Positions 1 to 6,285 of a stretch of DNA of 13,611 nt are shown here, piece by piece. A model generated the notes under the pieces. That model worked only from the letters and a program-made list of their open reading frames with translations, searched no databases and was not told where the DNA came from. The translations under genes and the position numbers were made by a program. The first letter of the stretch is position 1. Each line of letters starts with the position of its first letter. Source of the DNA: Rhodospirillaceae bacterium (GTDB taxonomy: Bacteria > Pseudomonadota > Alphaproteobacteria > UBA7985); NCBI GenBank assembly GCA_002700865.1, contig PAFB01000010.1, forward strand, positions 1 through 13,611, read 5' to 3'.

Positions 1-672
1 TATATGGCAAACCCGCCAGTACAAGAAAAGCCGCCAGCCAAACTGTGGATGCCGGATGTTCTCTTCGAGACCTTCTTTTTAAGACTTGTCAGCGAAAACG
101 CTGCCTTCTTTCATAATTATCAGCTTGTTTTGATGTCTGGAGATATGCCCGACGTCTCTCACTTGGCCCCCAATGATATTGTGCTTGCCCACTTCACTCG
201 TGATTCCGCGCTGACTGAAAATTTCCCTGTAGGGATTCACCAATTAGGGTTTGGCGCAACGCCCGAATACATGGAGAGGTTTGGCACCCCGGCACCGCAC
301 AATCTTGAGGCTCATCATCTGGCTATGGTTTCTGACTATCGGCTAATTCGGCCAATTTGGGGCGGTTTGGATACGATATTGTTGCAGGTTGGCTGCACGC
401 TTGAACTCAATTCTACTGCAGCCTGTCATGTCTTCGCGCGAAAGGGGCATCACTTCACCATCGTCACGCAGTGGTCCAGTCGCGGGACTTACCTGACCTG
501 CCCAGAAATGCCAACGATGGACATGCCCGTATACCTGTCGGTACGAAAGAAATTTTTGGAGACACGACAAGGGAATGAGTTGACGCAACTGATGTTGCGC
601 GAAAGCCGAGATTATTTTCGTCGAGAAGACGACTGGCCGGCTTGTCGTTTCACGTCAGTAGGAGCGCTGTGA
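1..672 (+). CDS. LysR-type regulator, effector-binding domain (5' partial)
   Basis: This is probably the C-terminal co-inducer-binding half of a LysR-family transcription regulator. The frame is open to the first base of the window, and the ATG at position 4 lies where the linker of a LysR protein would be, so about 90-100 N-terminal residues with the helix-turn-helix are probably outside the window. Residues counted from that ATG show a typical effector-domain pattern: a first strand near 15-25, a segment near 42-65 (GDMPDVSHL then NDIVLAHF), and a stretch near 80-100 (GFGATPEYMERFGTP) like the usual LysR 'ASPxYLxxxGxP' region. The downstream gene can be aligned by eye over the same segments, so the two are probably paralogues. 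The stop is one base before the next ATG, which suggests co-transcription. Family assignment is an inference from weak motifs; an unrelated protein with a periplasmic-binding-like fold is the alternative. Confidence 0.6.
   Translation, partial: YMANPPVQEKPPAKLWMPDVLFETFFLRLVSENAAFFHNYQLVLMSGDMPDVSHLAPNDIVLAHFTRDSALTENFPVGIHQLGFGATPEYMERFGTPAPHNLEAHHLAMVSDYRLIRPIWGGLDTILLQVGCTLELNSTAACHVFARKGHHFTIVTQWSSRGTYLTCPEMPTMDMPVYLSVRKKFLETRQGNELTQLMLRESRDYFRREDDWPACRFTSVGAL
660..664 (+). promoter_or_regulatory. Ribosome binding site of the second LysR gene
   Basis: AGGAG lies nine bases before the ATG at 674 and within the last codons of the upstream gene. It supports the 674 start and translational coupling of the two regulators. 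Confidence 0.55.
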
Positions 673-673
673 G

Positions 674-1120
674 ATGACACCCCCTGACTCATCGAGCCAA
701 CCCCCTTATCTAAAGAGCCGAAACATTTGGGGGCTTTATCGCGCATTTTTGACCTTCTCGGTCTTTCAAAGCCTGACCGCCACTGCCGCAGCTCTGGGAA
801 ACTCGGTGCCAACGCTGAAGCGGCGACTGGAGAGTTTGGAAGAAGCGCTGGAAACGAAACTCTACGGCCGTCATGGCAAGGAATTTGAGCTGACCGTCAG
901 CGGAGACATTCTTGTGAGCAAACTACAGCGTGCGGATGGCTTGCTTGAGGGTTTGTTTTTGCAATCTGGTACGCAGCGAATACGCAACAGGCCACAGGTC
1001 AGAATCCAAGCGGATTCAGGCATTCACAACCATATACTCTTGCCGGTTATCACGGCCAATCCGGAAATCATAGACGCGTTATGCGTGCACCTTCTATCGC
1101 CCGAGCGTTCAGCGTCGTGA
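674..1120 (+). CDS. N-terminal fragment of the broken LysR regulator (HTH)
   Basis: This 148-residue frame holds the DNA-binding part. Residues about 18-80 follow the LysR pattern: a hydrophobic helix (LYRAFLTFSVFQSLTATAAAL), a recognition helix (NSVPTLKRRLESLEEAL), then the wing (LYGRHGKEFELTVSGD). A linker helix follows (about 80-100), and the effector domain begins near 107. The start ATG is supported by AGGAG at 660-664, nine bases upstream, inside the end of the preceding gene. If expressed alone, it would give a DNA-binding protein without a ligand-sensing domain, which could still dimerise through the linker helix; that is speculation. Confidence 0.55.
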   Translation: MTPPDSSSQPPYLKSRNIWGLYRAFLTFSVFQSLTATAAALGNSVPTLKRRLESLEEALETKLYGRHGKEFELTVSGDILVSKLQRADGLLEGLFLQSGTQRIRNRPQVRIQADSGIHNHILLPVITANPEIIDALCVHLLSPERSAS

Positions 1121-1217
1121 CTTTAAAGAGCAAAATGACATCATTTTTTCAAGTTATCAAAATGACAGCGGGCACCATAACAGAATAGAACTCGGAGTCA
1201 TTGATTTTCGGTATTTT

Positions 1218-1604
1218 GTGCATGAAACATACGTTTCTGAGCGAGGGTTTCCTAAGTTCAGCACGCTGGATCAGCATTCAATAGTTGTCCCGATGAAAGC
1301 CTCAGCCAATTTCAACTATTGGAACGAAATTCTGAAACTGGAGCATCGCTGTCGTAGCGCAGTGCGCGTGTCCGAATTTCTTGATGGTGAGGCATTGGTT
1401 CGGGCCGGTGTGGGCTTTGGTTTATGCAACGCTATTCGGTTAAATGACGATGTGACGGAACTCACCGAATTTCGGCAATTTCACCATCCAATTCATTTAA
1501 TGGTGCGCCGAGATTTCTTCAGTAATTCAGTCAACAGAGAGTTCGTTGATTTGCTTGTCGCTTACAGTCGCGCAAGGTTCGGGCGGAGCGCCGTAAACGC
1601 TTAA
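1218..1604 (+). CDS. C-terminal fragment of the broken LysR regulator
   Basis: This frame carries the second half of the effector domain. It is open from 1074; 1218 is only the first GTG that could serve as a start, and no convincing ribosome binding site precedes it, so it is unlikely to be an independent gene. Near residues 50-75 it has the late LysR segment VSEFLDGEALVRAGVGFGLCNA, matching the common pattern of 'a..a+..GvGia.lp'. It ends with HLMVRRDFFSNSVNREFVDLL, like the closing strand and helix of a LysR effector domain. Its first part is AT-rich compared with the rest of the window. Confidence 0.45.
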   Translation: MHETYVSERGFPKFSTLDQHSIVVPMKASANFNYWNEILKLEHRCRSAVRVSEFLDGEALVRAGVGFGLCNAIRLNDDVTELTEFRQFHHPIHLMVRRDFFSNSVNREFVDLLVAYSRARFGRSAVNA

Positions 1605-1643
1605 ATCTCACGGCCCACTCAGACGTCACATGCGCCATGGGAT

Positions 1644-2660
1644 TTAACCGCCAGTAACGCTCATGTGCCGGGCGACCGCCGCAGGGGCGTCGCGTCCGAT
1701 GAGGAAATCGTGGCCCTTGGGTTTTTTCAGGATGGCCTGATCTATGGCTGCAGACAGGGATTGATCCCCGCTCGACCCTCGCAACACAGCGCGCAGATCC
1801 ATCGAGTCATCTTGCCCCAGACACATATACAGCATGCCGGTACACGTCAGGCGCACGCGGTTACACAGCTCGCAGAAATTGTGGCTCAGCGGGGTGATGA
1901 ACCCCAGCCGCTGACCGGTTTCGCCGACCATGAAGTACCGAGCAGGGCCGGCTGAGCGGTAGGACGACTCAGCCAGTGTCCAACGGCGGGAAAGACGCTC
2001 GCGCACGGCTTGCAGCGACATGAACTGGCCCTCGCGACCACTGTCGTCCGCGCCGGTATCATCCATGATGGCGCCCATGGGCATGACTTCGATGAAGGTC
2101 AGATCAAAGCTTTCATCCGCGCACCAGGCGACCAGTGTTTCAAGCTCGTCGTCATTGACACCTTTGAGCGCGACCGTGTTGATTTTGATCTTCAACCCGG
2201 CTTCCTTGGCGGCTTGTAAGCCTTCCATCACCTGTGTCAGGCGTCCCCAGCGGGTAATTTGGCTGAACAGATCGGGCTTGAGCGTATCCAACGATACATT
2301 AACCCGCCGCACGCCGGCGCGGGCGAGATCGTCGGCATAGCGGCTGAGTTGCGAGCCGTTTGTGGTCAGCGTCAGCTCATCGAGTGCTCCGGTCTGCAGG
2401 TGCCGCCCCAGTCGCTCGAACAGCCACATGACGTTCTTGCGCACCAGCGGTTCACCACCGGTCAGACGCAGCTTGCGTACGCCCTTGTTCACAAACACGG
2501 TGCATAGGCGATCGAGTTCCTCAAGTGTTAGCAAATCTTTCTTTGGCAGAAAGGTCATGTCTTCGGACATGCAGTACAGGCAGCGGAAATCGCAGCGATC
2601 TGTCACTGAAACGCGGAGGTAGTCGATGGTTCGGCCAAACGGGTCTTGCATAAGACACAT
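1644..2660 (-). CDS. moaA: GTP 3',8-cyclase MoaA (molybdenum cofactor synthesis)
   Basis: MoaA is a radical-SAM enzyme that converts GTP to (8S)-3',8-cyclo-7,8-dihydroguanosine triphosphate, the first step of molybdopterin synthesis in the cytosol. Counting from the start chosen here, the SAM-binding 4Fe-4S cluster cysteines are C23, C27 and C30 (CDFRCLYC), followed by the GGEP motif at 68-71. The second, GTP-binding cluster has C263, C266 and C280. The protein ends in the conserved Gly-Gly tail. Length is about 338 residues, normal for the family. The start is uncertain: the frame runs back to an ATG at 2723, with others at 2693, 2660 and 2651, and none has a clear Shine-Dalgarno site. The family's conserved sequence begins at DPFGRTIDYLRVSVTDRC, which favours 2660 or 2651. 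No other moa gene is in the window. Confidence 0.96.
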   Translation of the reverse strand: MCLMQDPFGRTIDYLRVSVTDRCDFRCLYCMSEDMTFLPKKDLLTLEELDRLCTVFVNKGVRKLRLTGGEPLVRKNVMWLFERLGRHLQTGALDELTLTTNGSQLSRYADDLARAGVRRVNVSLDTLKPDLFSQITRWGRLTQVMEGLQAAKEAGLKIKINTVALKGVNDDELETLVAWCADESFDLTFIEVMPMGAIMDDTGADDSGREGQFMSLQAVRERLSRRWTLAESSYRSAGPARYFMVGETGQRLGFITPLSHNFCELCNRVRLTCTGMLYMCLGQDDSMDLRAVLRGSSGDQSLSAAIDQAILKKPKGHDFLIGRDAPAAVARHMSVTGG

Positions 2661-2698
2661 ATAGGAGCTTGTGTGGGGGAAAGGAAAGATCATTGAGT

Positions 2699-2703
2699 GG
2701 AGG
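2699..2703 (+). promoter_or_regulatory. Ribosome binding site of the MDR reductase
   Basis: GGAGG lies nine bases before the ATG at 2713 and supports that start over the second ATG three codons later. It lies between the likely moaA start and this gene, so the divergent promoters must overlap coding sequence or be very compact. Confidence 0.7.
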
Positions 2704-2712
2704 AAATGATTA

Positions 2713-3726
2713 ATGACAACCATGAAAACGTGGAACCTGAAAAGTCGTCCTGTTGGGGCCCCTACGTTAGAGAACTGGGAACTGGTTGAAGAAGCCGTTC
2801 CAACGGCGGGCGAGGGGGAGTACGTTGCCCAGACGCTATGGTTGTCGATCGATCCTTACATGCGTGGCCGCATGAACGATGCGAAATCCTACGCTGCGCC
2901 AGTCGCCATTGGGGGCCGCATGGAAGGCGGCACCGTTGGCCGCGTGATTGAATCCAAGACTCCAGACATTCCCGTGGGCAGTCACGTGTTCCACACTGGG
3001 GGCTGGTCTACCCATTGGAAAGCCACCCCAAAGGGCACGCAGATTGTTGATCCCGATCTGTTTCCTCTGTCTGCTCATGTCGGCATGCTCGGCATGCCCG
3101 GCATGACAGCTTGGGCCGGACTGCACAACATCGGTAAACCGGTTGAAGGCGAGACGCTGGTGGTCGCTGCCGCAACCGGCCCAGTTGGCACCATGGTTGG
3201 ACAGATCGCCAAGGCTAAAGGATTGCGGGCGGTTGGTATTGCCGGCGGCCCGGAAAAGTGTGCTTATGCGGTCGAAGAGCTTGGGTTTGATGCGTGCCTT
3301 GACCGCAACGACCCTGATCTGACGACAAAGCTGAAAGACGCGGTTCCCAACGGCATTGATATTTATTGGGAAAACGTCGGTGGCCCGGTTTTTCAGGCGG
3401 TCTGGCCGCTGATGAACCCATTCTCGCGGATGCCGGTCTGCGGCGTGATCAGCTTTTATAATGCCACCCAAGCACAAACCGGACTGGACTGGGGTCCACG
3501 GATTTTGCGGGAGGTTTTGACCAAGCGTATTCTGATGAAAGGTTTCATTGTCTGGGACTATCAGGAACAACTTCCCCAGTTTGTGAATGAAATCGTTCCG
3601 ATGATCCAGTCAGGTCGCATAAAAGTGAGGGAAGACGTTAGTCAAGGCATTGAATCCGCGCCGCAATCACTGATAGATGTTCTCAATGGCGAGAACTTCG
3701 GTAAGAAGGTGATCCAGGTCGCTTAA
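2713..3726 (+). CDS. Zinc-free MDR NADP-dependent oxidoreductase (COG2130/CurA-like)
   Basis: This is a medium-chain dehydrogenase/reductase of the COG2130 group, which includes leukotriene B4 12-hydroxydehydrogenase, plant alkenal double-bond reductases and E. coli CurA. Family members use NADPH to reduce the carbon-carbon double bond of alpha,beta-unsaturated aldehydes or ketones. In the 337 residues, the N-terminal GroES-like domain carries the group's SIDPYMRGRM signature (45-54). The segment VGMLGMPGMTAWAGL (123-137) and the nucleotide-binding loop AATGPVG (153-159) mark the Rossmann domain. The cysteine and histidine ligands of zinc alcohol dehydrogenases are absent, as expected for this group. 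It is the first gene of a five-gene + strand run and is divergent from moaA. The physiological substrate cannot be read from the sequence; detoxification of reactive enals or a role near the crotonase downstream are possibilities. Confidence 0.92.
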   Translation: MTTMKTWNLKSRPVGAPTLENWELVEEAVPTAGEGEYVAQTLWLSIDPYMRGRMNDAKSYAAPVAIGGRMEGGTVGRVIESKTPDIPVGSHVFHTGGWSTHWKATPKGTQIVDPDLFPLSAHVGMLGMPGMTAWAGLHNIGKPVEGETLVVAAATGPVGTMVGQIAKAKGLRAVGIAGGPEKCAYAVEELGFDACLDRNDPDLTTKLKDAVPNGIDIYWENVGGPVFQAVWPLMNPFSRMPVCGVISFYNATQAQTGLDWGPRILREVLTKRILMKGFIVWDYQEQLPQFVNEIVPMIQSGRIKVREDVSQGIESAPQSLIDVLNGENFGKKVIQVA

Positions 3727-3775
3727 GGCGATCCAAAACCGAAGCGCCTGTTTACTGGTTAGTCTCTGAAAGTCT

Positions 3776-3780
3776 GGAGG
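3776..3780 (+). promoter_or_regulatory. Strong ribosome binding site deciding a GTG start
   Basis: GGAGG sits seven bases before the GTG at 3788. It fixes this non-ATG start, which also gives a complete lipoprotein signal peptide. Confidence 0.75.
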
Positions 3781-3787
3781 ACGCTTC

Positions 3788-4636
3788 GTGCTGTCATCTC
3801 TGCAATTGCCTTCGTTGTTCCCGCGCGCGCGCGGCCTTCTGACCGGCGTCGTCGCTGGCGGCGCGGCCTTGGTGCTTGCGGGCTGTGGGGCGTCGCTGGG
3901 GCCCTTGAGTGAGATGAATGAGCCGGGCGTCAAGCCGACTTACTTTGTGGATGGCCAGCAGATCATCCCCGACGATGACTCGCGCCTTGCCACGCTTGAT
4001 GGCGAAATTCTTCAGCATTTCAACGTGTTATTGCTGGTGAATAAGGGGGCATCCGGGGAGCACTCACAGACGATGATGGTCCTGCGGCCTAACCTGCGCG
4101 GGTGTGGCGGCTGTGGGTGGTCTGCGACTGACGTGTGGGATGTCTCGACGGGGCGTGAACGGGAGGAGAAGTATTTCACCACCACGCCAACCGGGGTGTA
4201 CCAACTCGATCAAAAACGCTTCCACCGCGAATATACGACGACGACTTGGGACGACGCCGCAATGCCGTATTCGATGTTCTGGCGCTATCTAGAAGACGGT
4301 GAGCCGACCGGCTGGGCCGTGCATGCTGCCAACCCATCGCTGATCAAGAACCTTGGAAAGCGCGCCAGCGGCGGCTGTATCCGCCTGCACCCGAGCAACG
4401 CTACGGCGCTGTTCGAAGAGCTGTTGGCCGACCATCGGGGGTCTGTACCGGTGTTTGATTGGGCTGAACGGGAAGGAACGCCCCTGCGTCAGGAGGATGG
4501 CCGGATGGTCATGACTGCGGGACTGAAGGTGCTTTTGGTGGTCGATAATGGTGGCGATTTGGACTACATCGACGCACAGCTTCCATCCTCGGGCGACTTA
4601 GCTCAAGATGAGACAGAAGACGACGCGGCAGGTTAA
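3788..4636 (+). CDS. L,D-transpeptidase (YkuD-type) lipoprotein
   Basis: This is a predicted outer-envelope lipoprotein with an L,D-transpeptidase catalytic domain. Such enzymes form 3-3 peptidoglycan cross-links or attach proteins or D-amino acids to peptidoglycan. Residues 1-32 form a signal peptide with a basic start, a hydrophobic stretch (17-30) and a lipobox ending L30-A31-G32 before C33. The catalytic segment lies at about 178-200: H179, then S194 and the nucleophile C197 in SGGCIRL. The usual motif is SHGCIR, so the His before the Gly is replaced by Gly here. An unusual feature is a CGGC pair (C106, C109) before the core domain. The tail (268-282) is acidic and may be disordered. The length of 282 residues is reasonable for a single-domain enzyme. 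The start is GTG with a strong ribosome binding site. It lies 61 bases after the reductase gene and 41 before the hydrolase gene. Its exact reaction is unknown. Confidence 0.86.
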   Translation: MLSSLQLPSLFPRARGLLTGVVAGGAALVLAGCGASLGPLSEMNEPGVKPTYFVDGQQIIPDDDSRLATLDGEILQHFNVLLLVNKGASGEHSQTMMVLRPNLRGCGGCGWSATDVWDVSTGREREEKYFTTTPTGVYQLDQKRFHREYTTTTWDDAAMPYSMFWRYLEDGEPTGWAVHAANPSLIKNLGKRASGGCIRLHPSNATALFEELLADHRGSVPVFDWAEREGTPLRQEDGRMVMTAGLKVLLVVDNGGDLDYIDAQLPSSGDLAQDETEDDAAG

Positions 4637-4637
4637 G

Positions 4638-4657
4638 TTTCTGCTGACGTGCAGAAA
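4638..4657. other. Perfect 7-bp inverted repeat (hairpin) between genes
   Basis: TTTCTGC and GCAGAAA flank a six-base loop (TGACGT) directly after the stop codon of the L,D-transpeptidase gene. No T-run follows on either strand, so it is not a classical intrinsic terminator. It could be an mRNA 3'-end stabiliser, an attenuating structure between two genes of one transcript, or a dyad operator. Confidence 0.4.
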
Positions 4658-4677
4658 AACCTGAAAGATGAATCTTC

Positions 4678-5439
4678 ATGCGTCCTTTCGACAGCAATTT
4701 GTTCCAACTGGAACAGGTCGAGCCCGGCCTTTGGTTGCTCAGTGAAAAGATGGTGCGCGCCGGGATACGGTCCAACGTCTGGGTCGTTGAGGGGCAGCAG
4801 GCTGATCTGGTCATCGACGCTGGCTGGGGCATTGTTGACTGGCCATTCGAAGAAATTTTCCAGCCCTCAGGCAAGCCGCTTTGGATCGCCTTGACGCACG
4901 CCCACTGCGACCACGTCAGTCAGGTCTTCCAGTTCAAGGATCGCTGTTTTGGTCACCATGCCGTCAAGGCTGTAGTCGAGGCCCCCACGGCGAAAAACAC
5001 CAACGCTCAGCCTTGGGCGCCGCAGCTAAAACTGGTGGCGGAGGGCTTTGAGTACCTGAATTTTGACGCGAAGAGCTACGGCCACCATTTCAAACCCGGG
5101 GTCTTCACTGATGTTGTTGGGGAAGGGGATACCATCGACCTAGGTGGGGTGGTGCTGGAGATTTTGGAAACGCCTGGTCATTCAAGTGATAGTCTTACAT
5201 TCATCGACCGATCGCGGCAGTGGATGTTCACCGGCGACGTCCTGACCAATGGTTACATCGTTGATATCCTGCCTGACTCGGACAAGCGAGCGATCCTGCA
5301 CGTGCACAAACGCTTGATGGCACAGGACTTCAAACGCATTTTTGGGGGGCATCACGCCCCCATGGATCGCGAAACGGCAGAAACCGTCGTTGCGCGCTAC
5401 GCTCAACACAAGGCCGAGCAGGGCGTCACTCTGGACTGA
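4678..5439 (+). CDS. Metallo-beta-lactamase-fold hydrolase
   Basis: This is a cytosolic MBL-superfamily hydrolase of 253 residues, with no signal peptide. The metal-binding pattern is complete: H74, H76, D78 and H79 in THAHCDH, H168 in the TPGHSSDS segment, D187 in FTGD, and the late histidine pair in GGHH (223-226). The arrangement is that of the glyoxalase II-like branch, whose members hydrolyse thioesters, lactones or phosphodiesters at one or two zinc or iron ions. The Cys between the third and fourth ligand positions (HCDH) is a common variant. A weak purine-rich site (GAAAG) precedes the ATG at 4678. The next gene, 31 bases on, is a crotonase, so an acyl-CoA or acyl-thioester substrate is a reasonable guess, but the sequence does not show it. 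Confidence 0.9.
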   Translation: MRPFDSNLFQLEQVEPGLWLLSEKMVRAGIRSNVWVVEGQQADLVIDAGWGIVDWPFEEIFQPSGKPLWIALTHAHCDHVSQVFQFKDRCFGHHAVKAVVEAPTAKNTNAQPWAPQLKLVAEGFEYLNFDAKSYGHHFKPGVFTDVVGEGDTIDLGGVVLEILETPGHSSDSLTFIDRSRQWMFTGDVLTNGYIVDILPDSDKRAILHVHKRLMAQDFKRIFGGHHAPMDRETAETVVARYAQHKAEQGVTLD

Positions 5440-5452
5440 AGCCCGCCGGGAC

Positions 5453-5457
5453 AGGAG
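5453..5457 (+). promoter_or_regulatory. Ribosome binding site of the enoyl-CoA hydratase
   Basis: AGGAG lies 13 bases before the ATG at 5471, and the purine run continues (AGAAGGAAA), giving a closer alternative pairing. It favours 5471 over the earlier in-frame start at 5342, which would lie inside the upstream gene and add residues with no crotonase similarity. Confidence 0.6.
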
Positions 5458-5470
5458 AAGGAAACCAACC

Positions 5471-6250
5471 ATGTCAGACTATGAAAACATTCTTGTGAGC
5501 CAGGAAGGGCGGGTGAAGATCATCCAACTCAACCGCCCCAAAGCCCTCAACGCCCTGAACATGCCGTTAATGCTGGAGGTTCAGTCAGTTTGTATGGCCG
5601 CAGACAAAGACGAGAGCGTTGGCTGTATTGTCCTTAAGGGGTCGGAGAAAGCCTTTGCCGCCGGGGCCGACATCACCGAAATGGCCGACAAGGACTTCGC
5701 GCACATGTACGGCGTGAACCCCTTTGGCGAATGGGACAAGATCGGGCAGACCCGCACGCCGATGATTGCATCTGTGTCAGGCTTTGCTTTGGGGGGAGGA
5801 TGCGAATTAGCGCTCATGTGCGATCTGATCATTGCTTCAACGACCGCAAAGTTTGGCCAGCCAGAAATCACGCTCGGCATCATCCCCGGCGCAGGCGGCA
5901 CGCAACGTCTGACTAAGACCATCGGCAAATCCAAGACCATGGACCTGTGCCTGACAGGCCGCATGATGGGGGCAGAGGAGGCGGAACGCGCCGGGCTGGT
6001 TTCCCGCGTGGTCGATCCCGAAGACCTCGATGCTGAAGTCATGAAAGCCGCGGGCGTTATCGCGGGACATTCCAAAGTCGCGGCCATGGCGGGCAAAGAC
6101 GCCGTCAACCGCTCGTTTGAGACCGGATTGACGGAAGGCATAGGCGCAGAGCGCCGGGTCTTTGCCGGGCTGTTCTCAACGGCGGATCAAAAAGAGGGCA
6201 TGGCTGCCTTTTTGGAGAAGCGCAAGCCGGTCTGGTCGCGCGACCAGTAA
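5471..6250 (+). CDS. Enoyl-CoA hydratase (crotonase family)
   Basis: This enzyme adds water to the double bond of trans-2-enoyl-CoA, the second step of beta-oxidation. It is 259 residues long, the standard size for bacterial short-chain enoyl-CoA hydratases. The oxyanion-hole segments are visible at FAAGADI (62-68) and in the loop ALGGGCELALMCD (106-118). Both catalytic glutamates of true hydratases are present: E112 in GGGCE and E132 in FGQPEITLGIIPGAGGTQRL. This argues for hydratase rather than isomerase or hydrolase activity. It lies 31 bases after the MBL hydrolase gene and 35 before the amidase gene, so it is probably part of the same transcript. A beta-oxidation thiolase occurs farther on at 10787-11971, and an SDR dehydrogenase is on the other strand; neither is in this operon. 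Confidence 0.95.
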   Translation: MSDYENILVSQEGRVKIIQLNRPKALNALNMPLMLEVQSVCMAADKDESVGCIVLKGSEKAFAAGADITEMADKDFAHMYGVNPFGEWDKIGQTRTPMIASVSGFALGGGCELALMCDLIIASTTAKFGQPEITLGIIPGAGGTQRLTKTIGKSKTMDLCLTGRMMGAEEAERAGLVSRVVDPEDLDAEVMKAAGVIAGHSKVAAMAGKDAVNRSFETGLTEGIGAERRVFAGLFSTADQKEGMAAFLEKRKPVWSRDQ

Positions 6251-6272
6251 GTACGGCTTTCGGACCAACACA

Positions 6273-6277
6273 GGGAG
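6273..6277 (+). promoter_or_regulatory. Ribosome binding site deciding a GTG start
   Basis: GGGAG lies eight bases before the GTG at 6286 and supports this start for the amidase. No in-frame ATG lies between this GTG and the conserved GMRLAVKD segment except the Met within it. Confidence 0.6.
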
Positions 6278-6285
6278 CCAGCGTC

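Larger units (their letters stand above)
674..1604 (+). pseudogene. LysR-type regulator disrupted by a frameshift
   Basis: The two reading frames at 674-1120 and about 1074-1604 together make one LysR-type regulator of the usual size (about 310 residues). The first frame gives the winged helix-turn-helix and the start of the effector domain, and then stops at 1118-1120. The second frame is open from the TAG at 1071-1073 to 1604 and continues the effector domain. The upstream paralogue has 'LVLMSGD...NDIVL' where this locus has 'CVHLLSP' in the first frame and 'KEQNDIIF' in the second, so the change of frame falls at about 1095-1118. Skipping one base there restores a single frame, so one extra base or two missing bases would explain it. 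No long homopolymer sits at the junction, so slippage is not obvious. Sequencing error is the main alternative. Confidence 0.65.

Noticed and set aside
3081..3110. Three close copies of GGCATG in the reductase gene
   Set aside because: They encode the conserved Gly-Met repeats of the GMLGMPGMTA segment, so protein sequence explains them.
2836..3570. 244-codon frame on the minus strand opposite the reductase gene
   Set aside because: It has no recognisable domain and lies wholly opposite a well-supported gene, so it is a shadow of GC-rich codon usage.
3726..3749. AGGCG/CGCCT stem after the reductase stop as a terminator
   Set aside because: It has a short stem, a 14-base loop and no T-run.
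5342..5470. In-frame upstream extension of the enoyl-CoA hydratase
   Set aside because: It lies inside the MBL hydrolase gene, adds residues unlike any crotonase, and a good ribosome binding site precedes 5471.
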